A stretch of 13,110 nt of DNA from Candidatus Omnitrophota bacterium (GTDB taxonomy: Bacteria > Omnitrophota > Gorgyraeia > JAFGHF01), in assembly GCA_024543015.1 (NCBI GenBank), contig JAMXCY010000016.1, positions 1 to 13,110 of the forward strand, given 5' to 3'. How positions within the stretch are numbered: the stretch's first letter is position 1; each line of letters begins with the position of its first letter. The translations under genes were made by a program, and so were the position numbers. Positions 1 through 6,338 of the stretch are shown piece after piece. The notes under the pieces are model-generated. The model did not search any database. It was not told the DNA's origin and was given only the letters and a program-made list of their open reading frames with translations.

Positions 1-170
1 ATTTGGCTGCGGGCATCTTTTACTTGTTCACCGATTATAGCCACCTTTTGCTCCAGAGCCTGGATCTGCTTATCCAGGGTTTCCTGCTGCTGCTCAAGCT
101 CCTCTATGCGCTCTTTATCCAGAGATATCTTCTCATTTGCTGTTTTAAAGGAGGCTGAAAGTTCATAGTA
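1..170 (-). pseudogene. Inverted fragment of SMC-type coiled coil
   Basis: The minus strand is open from 170 down to 1 (56 codons). It encodes a highly charged heptad-like helix beginning YYELSASFKTANEKISLDK and ending GEQVKDARSQ. The composition, rich in Glu, Gln, Lys and Leu with an 'NEKI..DKERIEEL' pattern, resembles the first coiled-coil arm of SMC proteins, which should precede the part encoded on the plus strand from about 180 on. There is no start codon at its 5' end, and a stop at 171-173 closes the frame. It is therefore a gene fragment rather than a separate gene. Best explanation: a piece of the same smc gene flipped relative to the rest by a rearrangement or a library/assembly chimera. 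Assignment to SMC rests on coiled-coil style and position, so it is moderately certain. Confidence 0.6.
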
Positions 171-171
171 T
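149..171. other. smc: Inversion / chimera junction inside smc
   Basis: The plus-strand smc frame is open only back to 149 (TAA at 146-148). The minus-strand coiled-coil frame is open only from 170 leftwards (stop at 171-173). The two opposite reading frames therefore meet within about 22 bases. Neither side has a start codon, ribosome binding site or promoter here, as a true pair of divergent genes would. The join is either a real inversion breakpoint or an artefact such as those made by multiple displacement amplification or misassembly. Confidence 0.6.
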
Positions 172-217
172 TATTGCCTTTTGCAAGGAAGCGCAAAAGA
201 AAGTTTCTGAAGATAAA

Positions 218-2647
218 ATGCAAGAAGTAGAGGTTATTGCCAAACAATCGCGCTTAAGAAATGATTTAACCAAGCTACAGGCAGATCTAGTGAACTTCTA
301 CGCCAGGTTGCGTAGATTAAATATAGAACGGGAAAAGACAAATGGGGAAGTCGATAATGTTCAGGAGAAGCACAATGCAGCAGTTCAGGAACAAGGGCTT
401 TTAAATGAACAATTGAAAGAGCTAACCAGAAAGGTCTGGGGTTTAAAAAGCAATCTGGATATTAAATTAAAGAAACGAGAAAAGCTTAAAGATCGCCTGG
501 AAGATATCTCCCATCAGATAACCTCGTTAAAATCCAAGTTGAATTTCTTAAAAGAAATAGTCAAAAAACATGAAGGATTCTCGCAAGGAGTCAAGTCCAT
601 TCTCTTGAGTCTAGAAAATCAAGAACTAACAATAGAGAGCATCTGCGGTGTCGTAGCCAATTTGATCAAGGTGCCTGCTAAATACAGGATTGCTATTGAG
701 ATGGCCCTGGGAGATCGTGCCCAAGCTATTGTAGTAGAAACAAAAGCTGCTGCGCTTGAGGCTATTAATTATTTAAAGCAAAAAGATTCAGGAAAAGCAC
801 ATTTTATTTATCTGGATAGCCTAAAAGCAAATGCCCTCCTTAATCTCAACGGGACTTTAGGCAGGGCGCAGGAGATGGTAAAAGTAGAAGCTAAATATCA
901 AGGCATATTAAACTACCTTTTAGGCAATACCTTTATTGTCCAGGACAGAGAAAGCGCGCAGCGGATTTTGGGGAGTACCCGCCATGACGTTAAGTTGGTT
1001 ACGCTTGAGGGCGAAATCTTAACTAAATCCGCAATAACTGCAGGCAGCGCCATTAAGGATTATGACTCAAGCTTATTGGGCAGAGCTGAAAGGATTGCCC
1101 AAATTGAAACTGATCTGCAGAAGCTAGAGCAGGAAAAAACCGAGATAGATGATTCAAAGGCTACTCAAGACTCAGAGATGCAGGAGATTAATAACCTCAT
1201 TGAGCAGGAGGAGCCGCTTTTAAATGAGATGAAAATCAAGCTGGCTAACAAGGAAAGCGAAAAAAGCAATATCGAACAGGAATTAAAAAGATACCAGGAT
1301 GAAATATCAGTTTTGCAACTTGAGACAGCCGAAACAGAAGGAGAGGTCCAACAATTAAAGACTGATGAAGAGAACTTAAAACAAGAGTTATCCAGGATTG
1401 AGGGAAATCATAAACAACTTCAGCAAGATATCCAAAGCCAACAAAATAATATAGCCCGGAAGAATCAAGAGAAGCAGAATATGCTCGTAGAGATTGCTGA
1501 AGCTAAAACTAAAAGCTTAAGCTTAGACAAAGAATCAGAAGATGCCAAGACGAGGCTGGAGATGATTGTTGAATCCGAAACTGAGCAAAGACAGGCCAAA
1601 GAGACAAACGAGCAAGAAGCACAAAATACTATTGCTAAGACCAAGCGGCTTGAGCAGGAGATAGAGCAGCTTACATTGCAGAACAAAAAGTTATCCCAAC
1701 ATAAACTGGAGGTAGGAGAAAAGTTAAATCAAACCGTTGAGAAACGGCGTAAATTTAGCGTTACCATTCATGATTTGGAACAGGACACAAGAAGAGGGCA
1801 AAAAGAATTGGACCAGGCCCGCGAGAAAAGAGCAGCTGTGCAAGTTAAGCTTTTAGAGCTAAATTACAAGCGGGACGCCTTAAAAGATAAGATGCAGCAA
1901 AACTATCAAGTTGATTTAGAAACAACTTTAGAAGATGCCCTGGAGGTCTCACCTCCGCAAGATTTCGTATTTAATGAGATTAGCCGTTTAAAATCAAAGC
2001 TTGAAGGGATAGGTCCGGTAAATCTGGTAGCGATTGAGGAGAACGAGCAGTTAGAGCAGAGATATTCTTTTCTTATTTCCCAGCAAGAAGACTTAGTTGG
2101 TGCTCGGGAGTCTCTGCGCAAGGCAATTGCCCAGATAAATTGTACCGCCAAGCTTAAATTTACCGAGACCTTTGAAAAAGTTCAGCTAAGCTTTAAGGAA
2201 TATTTCCGGATTCTATTTGGTGGAGGGGATGCCCGACTTATTCTACTTGATGAAAACAATGTTTTAGAAAGTGGTATCGAGATTATGGTTCGTCCTCCAG
2301 GAAAGAAGCTGCAGAATATTTCTCTGCTTTCCGGAGGAGAAAAGGCCCTAACCGCAATTGCGCTTTTGTTTGCTATATTTAAAGTTAAACCCAGCCCATT
2401 CTGCATCTTGGATGAGGTAGATGCGGCCTTAGACGAAGCCAATGTGGACCGTTTTACCAATCTCTTATCCGAGTTTATTAAAACCTCCCAGTTTATCATC
2501 ATTACCCACAACAAAAAGACCATTAATATGGCCGATATTATGTACGGCATTACAATGGAGAAGTCCGGCGTATCCAAGATTGTTTCGGTCAGGCTTACGG
2601 AAGGTGGGAGGATTCCCGATAGAGAAGCAGTCTCGATCGAACGGTAG
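218..2647 (+). CDS. smc: Chromosome segregation protein SMC, N-terminal part missing
   Basis: SMC forms the ATP-driven ring of bacterial condensin (with ScpA and ScpB) that compacts and resolves chromosomes. Numbering from the ATG at 218, residues ~1-115 are the end of the first coiled-coil arm. The motif EGFSQGVKSIL (119-129) leads into the hinge (~135-280, including ALGDRAQAIVVET and TLEGEILTKSAITAGS). A second coiled coil covers ~285-600. The C-terminal ATPase lobe has the ABC signature LLSGGEKAL (703-711), Walker B FCILDEVDAAL (728-738) and the H-switch IIITHNKKT. A full SMC is ~1150-1200 residues, so roughly the first 350, with Walker A, are absent. The ATG at 218 is inside the coiled coil and is not a true start: the frame stays open back to 149, where an inverted sequence begins. 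The stop lies one base from the end of the convergent GGDEF gene. Confidence 0.93.
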   Translation: MQEVEVIAKQSRLRNDLTKLQADLVNFYARLRRLNIEREKTNGEVDNVQEKHNAAVQEQGLLNEQLKELTRKVWGLKSNLDIKLKKREKLKDRLEDISHQITSLKSKLNFLKEIVKKHEGFSQGVKSILLSLENQELTIESICGVVANLIKVPAKYRIAIEMALGDRAQAIVVETKAAALEAINYLKQKDSGKAHFIYLDSLKANALLNLNGTLGRAQEMVKVEAKYQGILNYLLGNTFIVQDRESAQRILGSTRHDVKLVTLEGEILTKSAITAGSAIKDYDSSLLGRAERIAQIETDLQKLEQEKTEIDDSKATQDSEMQEINNLIEQEEPLLNEMKIKLANKESEKSNIEQELKRYQDEISVLQLETAETEGEVQQLKTDEENLKQELSRIEGNHKQLQQDIQSQQNNIARKNQEKQNMLVEIAEAKTKSLSLDKESEDAKTRLEMIVESETEQRQAKETNEQEAQNTIAKTKRLEQEIEQLTLQNKKLSQHKLEVGEKLNQTVEKRRKFSVTIHDLEQDTRRGQKELDQAREKRAAVQVKLLELNYKRDALKDKMQQNYQVDLETTLEDALEVSPPQDFVFNEISRLKSKLEGIGPVNLVAIEENEQLEQRYSFLISQQEDLVGARESLRKAIAQINCTAKLKFTETFEKVQLSFKEYFRILFGGGDARLILLDENNVLESGIEIMVRPPGKKLQNISLLSGGEKALTAIALLFAIFKVKPSPFCILDEVDAALDEANVDRFTNLLSEFIKTSQFIIITHNKKTINMADIMYGITMEKSGVSKIVSVRLTEGGRIPDREAVSIER

Positions 2648-2648
2648 C

Positions 2649-3833
2649 TTATTGGCGTCGTTCGATGGCGGCGGAATAGATATGCGTTCTGTTTTTTCCC
2701 GCCACCTTGGCCTGATAAAGCGCGCTATCCGCTTTAGAGATTAACGTTTCTTTATCTTTAGCGTCTTCAGGGAAAGAGGCCAAACCCAAACTTATGGTGA
2801 GTTTTTTATGGGGTTGGGCTTTTGGTTCGGAAAAGTCAATTTTTTCTACACCCTGCCTTAATCTTTCTGCCAGGCCCCAGGCAGATTCTTTAGTTGTTTC
2901 AGGTAAGACCACCACAAATTCTTCCCCACCATAGCGGGCGATGATATCCGTTGAGCGGCAGGTTTTCTTCAAGATCTTGGCTATACTGGTTAAACTCTTA
3001 TCACCTGCGGGATGGCCCAGGCTGTCATTAAATTTCTTAAAGTTATCTATATCAATCATTATTAAGGAAAGCGGCTTCTTAAACTTAGCCGCATTTTTCA
3101 ATTCCCTGCTTAGGAGGTATTGGAAGCGGCCGTGATTAATCAGGTTGGTTAGAGAGTCCGAATGGGAAAGACTGACGGTTTTTTCATAAAGATGCGAGTT
3201 TTCAATGGCCAGGCCTGCTTGGTTAGCGAACATGGTTAGGATTCTGATGTCATCTTTTGTTATGGGTTCTTTGGTAAACATATTGTCCACCAGGATGACT
3301 CCGATAGTTTTGTCTTTTGCCTTCAGGGGGACAGTGACAAAATGCTCGGTTTTTAATAAGGCGCAAATAGGATCCTTAACCTTCTTGCTTACTTCATCTG
3401 TGGTAATTTCAAAGGTCATCCCTTCCAGCACTGTGAGAGCGAGAATCCCTGCGCTTTCCCGCAAAGGGACTTTTATGGACTTAATCAGTTTATCCAGGCG
3501 CATACCCTTTCTTTTGGCGAATGTCTTATAGGCCTTGATTAAGTCTTTCAGCGTAGTCTTCTCGGCTTCAATCTTTCTCCATACCTTGTCTGCCTGCTCG
3601 GCAGTGTCCGGACCAATGCCCATCTTGCCCATAAGAGTTCTTTTTCTTTCATTAACCAGAAAAAGCATGGCCCGGTTAAACCCCAGGCCTTCGTGGGAAG
3701 TAACGCAGGTGAGGATGATATAGAGGACTTCATCAAGCTTGAGGGTGGTTCTCATCAGGTTGCCGATTTCGTAAAACATCCACAGCTCGGCCTTTGATTT
3801 CTCTAAGCTTTTTTGAAGATGGTGTTTGTCCAT
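2649..3833 (-). CDS. GAF-GGDEF diguanylate cyclase
   Basis: Predicted soluble diguanylate cyclase making c-di-GMP from two GTP. Residue numbers here count from a TTG 39 bases upstream; subtract 13 for the ATG start. A GAF-type sensor domain (~35-230) is followed by a short linker helix and a GGDEF domain (~237-400). The active loop is GGEEF (315-319), a functional variant, in the context ARYGGEEFVVVLPET. RSTD (306-309), five residues before it, is a canonical inhibitory I-site, so product feedback is expected. The GAF domain carries a charged helical insertion at ~90-140. There is no signal peptide or membrane helix. I chose the ATG at 3833 because the alternative TTG at 3872 forms part of a TTGACA promoter-like hexamer and its peptide has no homology look. 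The ligand is unknown. It lies divergent from the rib operon and convergent with smc. Confidence 0.9.
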   Translation of the reverse strand: MDKHHLQKSLEKSKAELWMFYEIGNLMRTTLKLDEVLYIILTCVTSHEGLGFNRAMLFLVNERKRTLMGKMGIGPDTAEQADKVWRKIEAEKTTLKDLIKAYKTFAKRKGMRLDKLIKSIKVPLRESAGILALTVLEGMTFEITTDEVSKKVKDPICALLKTEHFVTVPLKAKDKTIGVILVDNMFTKEPITKDDIRILTMFANQAGLAIENSHLYEKTVSLSHSDSLTNLINHGRFQYLLSRELKNAAKFKKPLSLIMIDIDNFKKFNDSLGHPAGDKSLTSIAKILKKTCRSTDIIARYGGEEFVVVLPETTKESAWGLAERLRQGVEKIDFSEPKAQPHKKLTISLGLASFPEDAKDKETLISKADSALYQAKVAGKNRTHIYSAAIERRQ

Positions 3834-3845
3834 AGCAAACAGCAA

Positions 3846-3872
3846 TGTATAACAAAACAGGGGTCTTGTCAA
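3846..3872 (-). promoter_or_regulatory. Possible sigma70-type promoter for the GGDEF gene
   Basis: On the minus strand TTGACA (3872-3867) is followed after 15 bases by TATACA (3851-3846). The predicted start of transcription would be only a few bases before the ATG at 3833, and no Shine-Dalgarno sequence is visible, so the transcript would be nearly leaderless. The spacer is shorter than the preferred 17 bases, so this is tentative. Confidence 0.4.
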
Positions 3873-3888
3873 GAGCTCTTTTTTTTGC

Positions 3889-3916
3889 TTGACAGTTTAG
3901 ATTGTCATGGTATAAT
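3889..3916 (+). promoter_or_regulatory. Promoter of the riboflavin operon
   Basis: A perfect -35 hexamer TTGACA (3889-3894) and a perfect -10 hexamer TATAAT (3911-3916) are separated by 16 bases. Transcription should begin around 3922-3924, exactly at the 5' edge of the FMN riboswitch P1 stem, which supports the call. Basal strength should be high, with control passed to the riboswitch. Confidence 0.85.
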
Positions 3917-3920
3917 GTGT

Positions 3921-4046
3921 ACTATCTTCGGGGTGAGGTGTAAACCCTCAACCGGTAGTTATAGCCTACGAATCCTGAAAGTTCATTCAGGACCGACTCG
4001 GTGAAATTCCGGGGCCGACCGTACAGTCGGGATGAGAGAAGATAGT
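3921..4046 (+). promoter_or_regulatory. FMN riboswitch aptamer (RFN element)
   Basis: The leader matches the conserved RFN core: TCTTCGGGG near the 5' end, AACCGG, then CGGTGAAATTCCGGGGCCGAC, then ACAGTCGGGATGAGAGAAGA at the 3' end. Pairing of ACTATCTT (3921-3928) with AAGATAGT (4039-4046) closes the P1 stem; an internal hairpin is CCTGAA...TTCAGG (3974-3991). Such aptamers bind FMN and shut off riboflavin synthesis or uptake genes. This one sits directly before ribBA and is followed by a terminator hairpin, so premature termination in high FMN is expected. Confidence 0.95.
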
Positions 4047-4050
4047 TTAG

Positions 4051-4083
4051 TTTAAAGTTTAAGGTTTAAAGTTTAAAGTTAAA
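4051..4083 (+). repeat. Heptad TTTAAAG tandem array in the riboswitch leader
   Basis: Between aptamer and terminator lie four near-perfect copies of a 7-base unit: TTTAAAG, TTTAAGG, TTTAAAG, TTTAAAG, then a partial TTAAA. The preceding bases (TTTAG) look like a decayed copy. It may simply be a slippage-prone spacer, but its length sets the distance and time between aptamer folding and the terminator. Confidence 0.7.
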
Positions 4084-4116
4084 CCCCCGAAGATTAGTCT
4101 TTGGGGGTTATTTTTT
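4082..4116 (+). terminator. Rho-independent terminator, FMN riboswitch expression platform
   Basis: A 12-bp stem pairs AACCCCCGAAGA (4082-4093) with TCTTTGGGGGTT (4098-4109), with one G-U pair and loop TTAG, followed by A and six Ts (4111-4116). It ends 6 bases before the ribBA start codon, so it can act only as an attenuator of that operon. The left arm also pairs perfectly for 10 bases (4085-4094) with 3924-3933 in the aptamer 5' strand, which gives a natural antiterminator. Confidence 0.92.
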
Positions 4117-4122
4117 GTAGCG

Positions 4123-5328
4123 ATGGAAAACTTTAATACTATTTCAGAGATAATCGGCAATTTAAAGCAAGGCAAAATGGTCGTGGTTGTTGATGATGCC
4201 GATCGCGAGAATGAAGGCGACCTGATTGTGCCGGCTGATTTTGCTAGTCCGCAAGTGATAAACTTTATGGCCAAGCACGGGCGGGGTCTAATTTGTATGC
4301 CTATGGAAGGCAATAGGCTGGATGCATTAGGACTTTATCCTATGGCCAGCGAAAAAAAAGACCCTTTTCAGACTGCCTGGGCCATATCGGTTGACGCCAG
4401 AGACGGAACTAGTACAGGTATTTCTGCTGCGGATAGGGCCAGGACAGTAAAGACTCTCGTTAACCCCAGTGCCCGAGCGGATGATTTAGTTAAACCCGGC
4501 CATATTTTTCCTCTACGCGCGCAGAAAGGTGGGGTACTCACCCGGGCCGGGCACACCGAGGCTTGTGTGGATTTAATGAAGTTATCCGGGCTTTATCCGG
4601 CTGGCGTGATTTGTGAGATTATGAACGAAGACGGGACAATGGCCAGAACTCAGGAACTGTTCAAATTCGCCCAGAAGCACGACCTTAAAATTTGTACTGT
4701 CTGTGATTTGATTGAGCATAGAAGAAGGCAGACCAAGCTGATTAAAAAGATTGAGAGCGCAACTTTACCTACTGAATACGGATCTTTTAAGATTATAGTC
4801 TATGAGTCAGCAGTAGACCAGTTGCATCATCTATCTTTAGTGTTAGGTAATATTAAAGGAGGAAAGCCTCCATTGGTGCGAGTTCATTCTCAGTGTCTGA
4901 CTGGTGATGTCTTTGGCTCCCAACGGTGCGATTGCGGCAAGCAACTGATTGGGGCGATGGAGTTGATTCAGCAGGAAAAAAGAGGGATATTTTTATATAT
5001 GCGCCAGGAAGGAAGAGGTATTGGTCTGGCCAATAAAATTCGTGCTTATGCCCTGCAGGAACAGGGACTGGATACCGTAGAGGCAAATCACGCCCTTGGT
5101 TTTGGTGCAGATTTACGGGATTACGGAATCGGGGCGCAGATTTTGGTAGATTTAGGTTTGAAAAATATTCGGCTTTTGACTAACAACCCCAAGAAGATTG
5201 TAGGCTTAGAAGGATATGGCCTCAAAGTTACAGAGTCTATACCCTTAGAGATAGAGCCCAATTCTTTAAACAGAGATTATTTGAGAGCAAAGAAGAATAA
5301 ATTAGGTCATATATTAAGACGCGTATAA
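4123..5328 (+). CDS. ribBA: Bifunctional DHBP synthase / GTP cyclohydrolase II
   Basis: It catalyses both entry steps of riboflavin synthesis: ribulose 5-phosphate to 3,4-dihydroxy-2-butanone 4-phosphate plus formate, and GTP to 2,5-diamino-6-ribosylamino-pyrimidinone phosphate. The N-terminal RibB domain (1-~200) has DDADRENEGDLI (24-35) and RAGHTEA (141-147), both intact. The C-terminal RibA domain (~205-401) has zinc ligands Cys258, Cys269 and Cys271 in HSQCLTGDVFGSQRCDC, the RQEGRGIGL loop (294-302) and Asp330/Arg332 in the GADLRDYG segment. At 401 residues it is full length. It is the first gene after the FMN riboswitch terminator. The ATG at 4123 is the only sensible start, yet no Shine-Dalgarno sequence stands at the usual distance; the nearest purine run is GGGGG in the terminator arm. 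A 109-base gap with palindromic repeats separates it from ribH. Confidence 0.97.
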   Translation: MENFNTISEIIGNLKQGKMVVVVDDADRENEGDLIVPADFASPQVINFMAKHGRGLICMPMEGNRLDALGLYPMASEKKDPFQTAWAISVDARDGTSTGISAADRARTVKTLVNPSARADDLVKPGHIFPLRAQKGGVLTRAGHTEACVDLMKLSGLYPAGVICEIMNEDGTMARTQELFKFAQKHDLKICTVCDLIEHRRRQTKLIKKIESATLPTEYGSFKIIVYESAVDQLHHLSLVLGNIKGGKPPLVRVHSQCLTGDVFGSQRCDCGKQLIGAMELIQQEKRGIFLYMRQEGRGIGLANKIRAYALQEQGLDTVEANHALGFGADLRDYGIGAQILVDLGLKNIRLLTNNPKKIVGLEGYGLKVTESIPLEIEPNSLNRDYLRAKKNKLGHILRRV

Positions 5329-5340
5329 AAAAAGGAGTAG

Positions 5341-5365
5341 ATCCCTTGCCCCTTGGGCTCGGGAT
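5341..5365. repeat. Small hairpin upstream of ribH
   Basis: ATCCC (5341-5345) pairs with GGGAT (5361-5365), and inside it GCCC (5348-5351) pairs with GGGC (5355-5358), leaving a three-base loop. No U-run follows, so it is not a classical terminator. It lies right next to a larger palindrome and may belong to the same repeat unit. Confidence 0.5.
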
Positions 5366-5371
5366 AAATTC

Positions 5372-5418
5372 GGGCATATCACTTACGTCGCCCTTTCGGG
5401 CTTCCGTAAGTGATGCCC
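5372..5418. repeat. Long palindromic repeat between ribBA and ribH
   Basis: GGGCA (5372-5376) pairs with TGCCC (5414-5418). After a TA bulge, TCACTTACG (5379-5387) pairs with CGTAAGTGA (5405-5413). An inner GCCC (5390-5393) pairs with GGGC (5398-5401) around TTTC. This 47-base, three-part hairpin resembles REP-like extragenic palindromes rather than a terminator, because no T tract follows. As RNA it could stabilise mRNA ends or adjust expression of ribH relative to ribBA. It ends 7 bases before a strong AAAGGAGGT ribosome binding site (5425-5433). Confidence 0.75.
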
Positions 5419-5437
5419 TCATTTAAAGGAGGTAGAG

Positions 5438-5902
5438 ATGGTTAAGACAATTGAAGCTCAATTGATTACCGGGGGTAAGAAGTTTGGCTTGATTGTTTCT
5501 CGCTTTAACGATTTCATCAGTAAGCGACTTTTGGAAGCAGCCGTAGATACGCTGGTGCGCCATGGGGCAGATGAGAAAGACTTAGACGTTGTCTGGGTGC
5601 CGGGTGCTTTTGAAATTACTCTGGTAGCCAATCAGATGGCCAAAAGCAAAAAATACGACGCCTTGATTTGCCTGGGGGCAATAATTAAAGGGTCTACGCC
5701 GCATTTTGAGTATATTGCCAGCGAGACCGCTAAAGGTATTGCTGCGGTTAATCTGGCAACAGGTAAACCCGTTGCTTTTGGTATTATTACTGCCGATAAT
5801 CTAGAGCAGGCTATTGAACGTGCTGGCACGAAGCTTGGCAATAAAGGTAAAGATGCGGCTCTAAGCGCTATCGAAATGGCCAACCTCATAGCTAAAATAT
5901 AA
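5438..5902 (+). CDS. ribH: 6,7-dimethyl-8-ribityllumazine synthase
   Basis: It condenses 5-amino-6-ribitylamino-uracil with 3,4-dihydroxy-2-butanone 4-phosphate to form lumazine, the penultimate step to riboflavin. At 154 residues it is the normal single-domain length. Typical motifs are IVSRFNDFI (19-27, with the ring-stacking Phe23), VPGAFEITL (54-62), GSTPHFEYI (85-93, with catalytic-type His89), AFGIIT (113-118) and an Arg128 phosphate-binding position before the GNKGKDAALSAIEMANL tail. The family assembles as pentamers or 60-meric capsids that may enclose riboflavin synthase. The start is fixed by AAAGGAGGT five bases upstream. nusB follows after 13 bases. It belongs to the riboswitch-controlled operon unless an unseen promoter lies in the palindromic spacer. 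Confidence 0.97.
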   Translation: MVKTIEAQLITGGKKFGLIVSRFNDFISKRLLEAAVDTLVRHGADEKDLDVVWVPGAFEITLVANQMAKSKKYDALICLGAIIKGSTPHFEYIASETAKGIAAVNLATGKPVAFGIITADNLEQAIERAGTKLGNKGKDAALSAIEMANLIAKI

Positions 5903-5915
5903 AAAGTTAGGGAAA

Positions 5916-6338
5916 ATGCGCAAACGCAGCCGGGCCCGAGAACTGGCTTTAAAATTCCTTTATCAGATTGATCTCACCAAGGAGGAGTCTCATTCAGCGC
6001 TGGAGGCTTTTTGGCAGGAACACCGAGCGCCCAAGCCGATAAAGGAATTTACTATGGAGCTTGTCCAAGGCGCCTTGACAAATTTACCAACCATAGATAA
6101 CAAAATTAGTAACTATGCCCAGAATTGGCAATTGAGGAGAATGGCAGTAATTGATAGGAATATCTTGCGCCTGGGGTGTTTTGAACTGCTTTTTTTGCAA
6201 GACGTCCCTCCTAAAGTTTCCATCAATGAGGCTGTAGAGCTGGCCAAAAAATACGGCGATACCGAATCCAGTAAATTTGTTAACGGCATCTTAGATAAGA
6301 TTTATAAAGAAGAGGCAAAAAAAGGAAGGGCGGGGTGA
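5916..6338 (+). CDS. nusB: Transcription antitermination factor NusB
   Basis: Small all-helical RNA-binding protein of 140 residues that, with NusE (S10), binds boxA and keeps RNA polymerase processive through rRNA operons. The N-terminus RKRSRARELALKFLYQID and the C-terminal half (LRRMAVIDRNILRLGCFELLF..DVPPKVSINEAVELAKKYG..SSKFVNGILDKI, split across ~92-131) are highly characteristic. Start ATG at 5916 has GGGA just upstream. The TGA overlaps the GTG start of the next gene (GTGA). Location inside a riboflavin operon next to ribH is a widespread arrangement, also found in Escherichia coli, and here places nusB under FMN control. Confidence 0.95.
   Translation: MRKRSRARELALKFLYQIDLTKEESHSALEAFWQEHRAPKPIKEFTMELVQGALTNLPTIDNKISNYAQNWQLRRMAVIDRNILRLGCFELLFLQDVPPKVSINEAVELAKKYGDTESSKFVNGILDKIYKEEAKKGRAG

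Noticed and set aside
2182..2577. 131-codon minus-strand open frame opposite the SMC ATPase lobe
   Set aside because: The plus strand there carries the conserved ABC signature and Walker B motifs; the opposite frame has no recognisable family or ribosome binding site.
2442..2744. 100-codon plus-strand frame overlapping the end of smc
   Set aside because: It lies out of frame in the conserved SMC C-terminus and then antisense to the GGDEF gene, with no family features.
3834..3872. TTG start at 3872 giving a longer GGDEF protein
   Set aside because: The extra 13 residues have no family resemblance, the TTG is part of a TTGACA hexamer, and an ATG at 3833 gives the natural start.
4044..4083. 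TTTAAAG repeats as a CRISPR array
   Set aside because: The unit is 7 bases, directly abutting, with no spacers; it is a minisatellite in a leader.
5372..5418. Rho-independent terminator between ribBA and ribH
   Set aside because: The stem is strong but is followed by TCATTTAAAGGAGG, not a T tract, and operon genes continue downstream.
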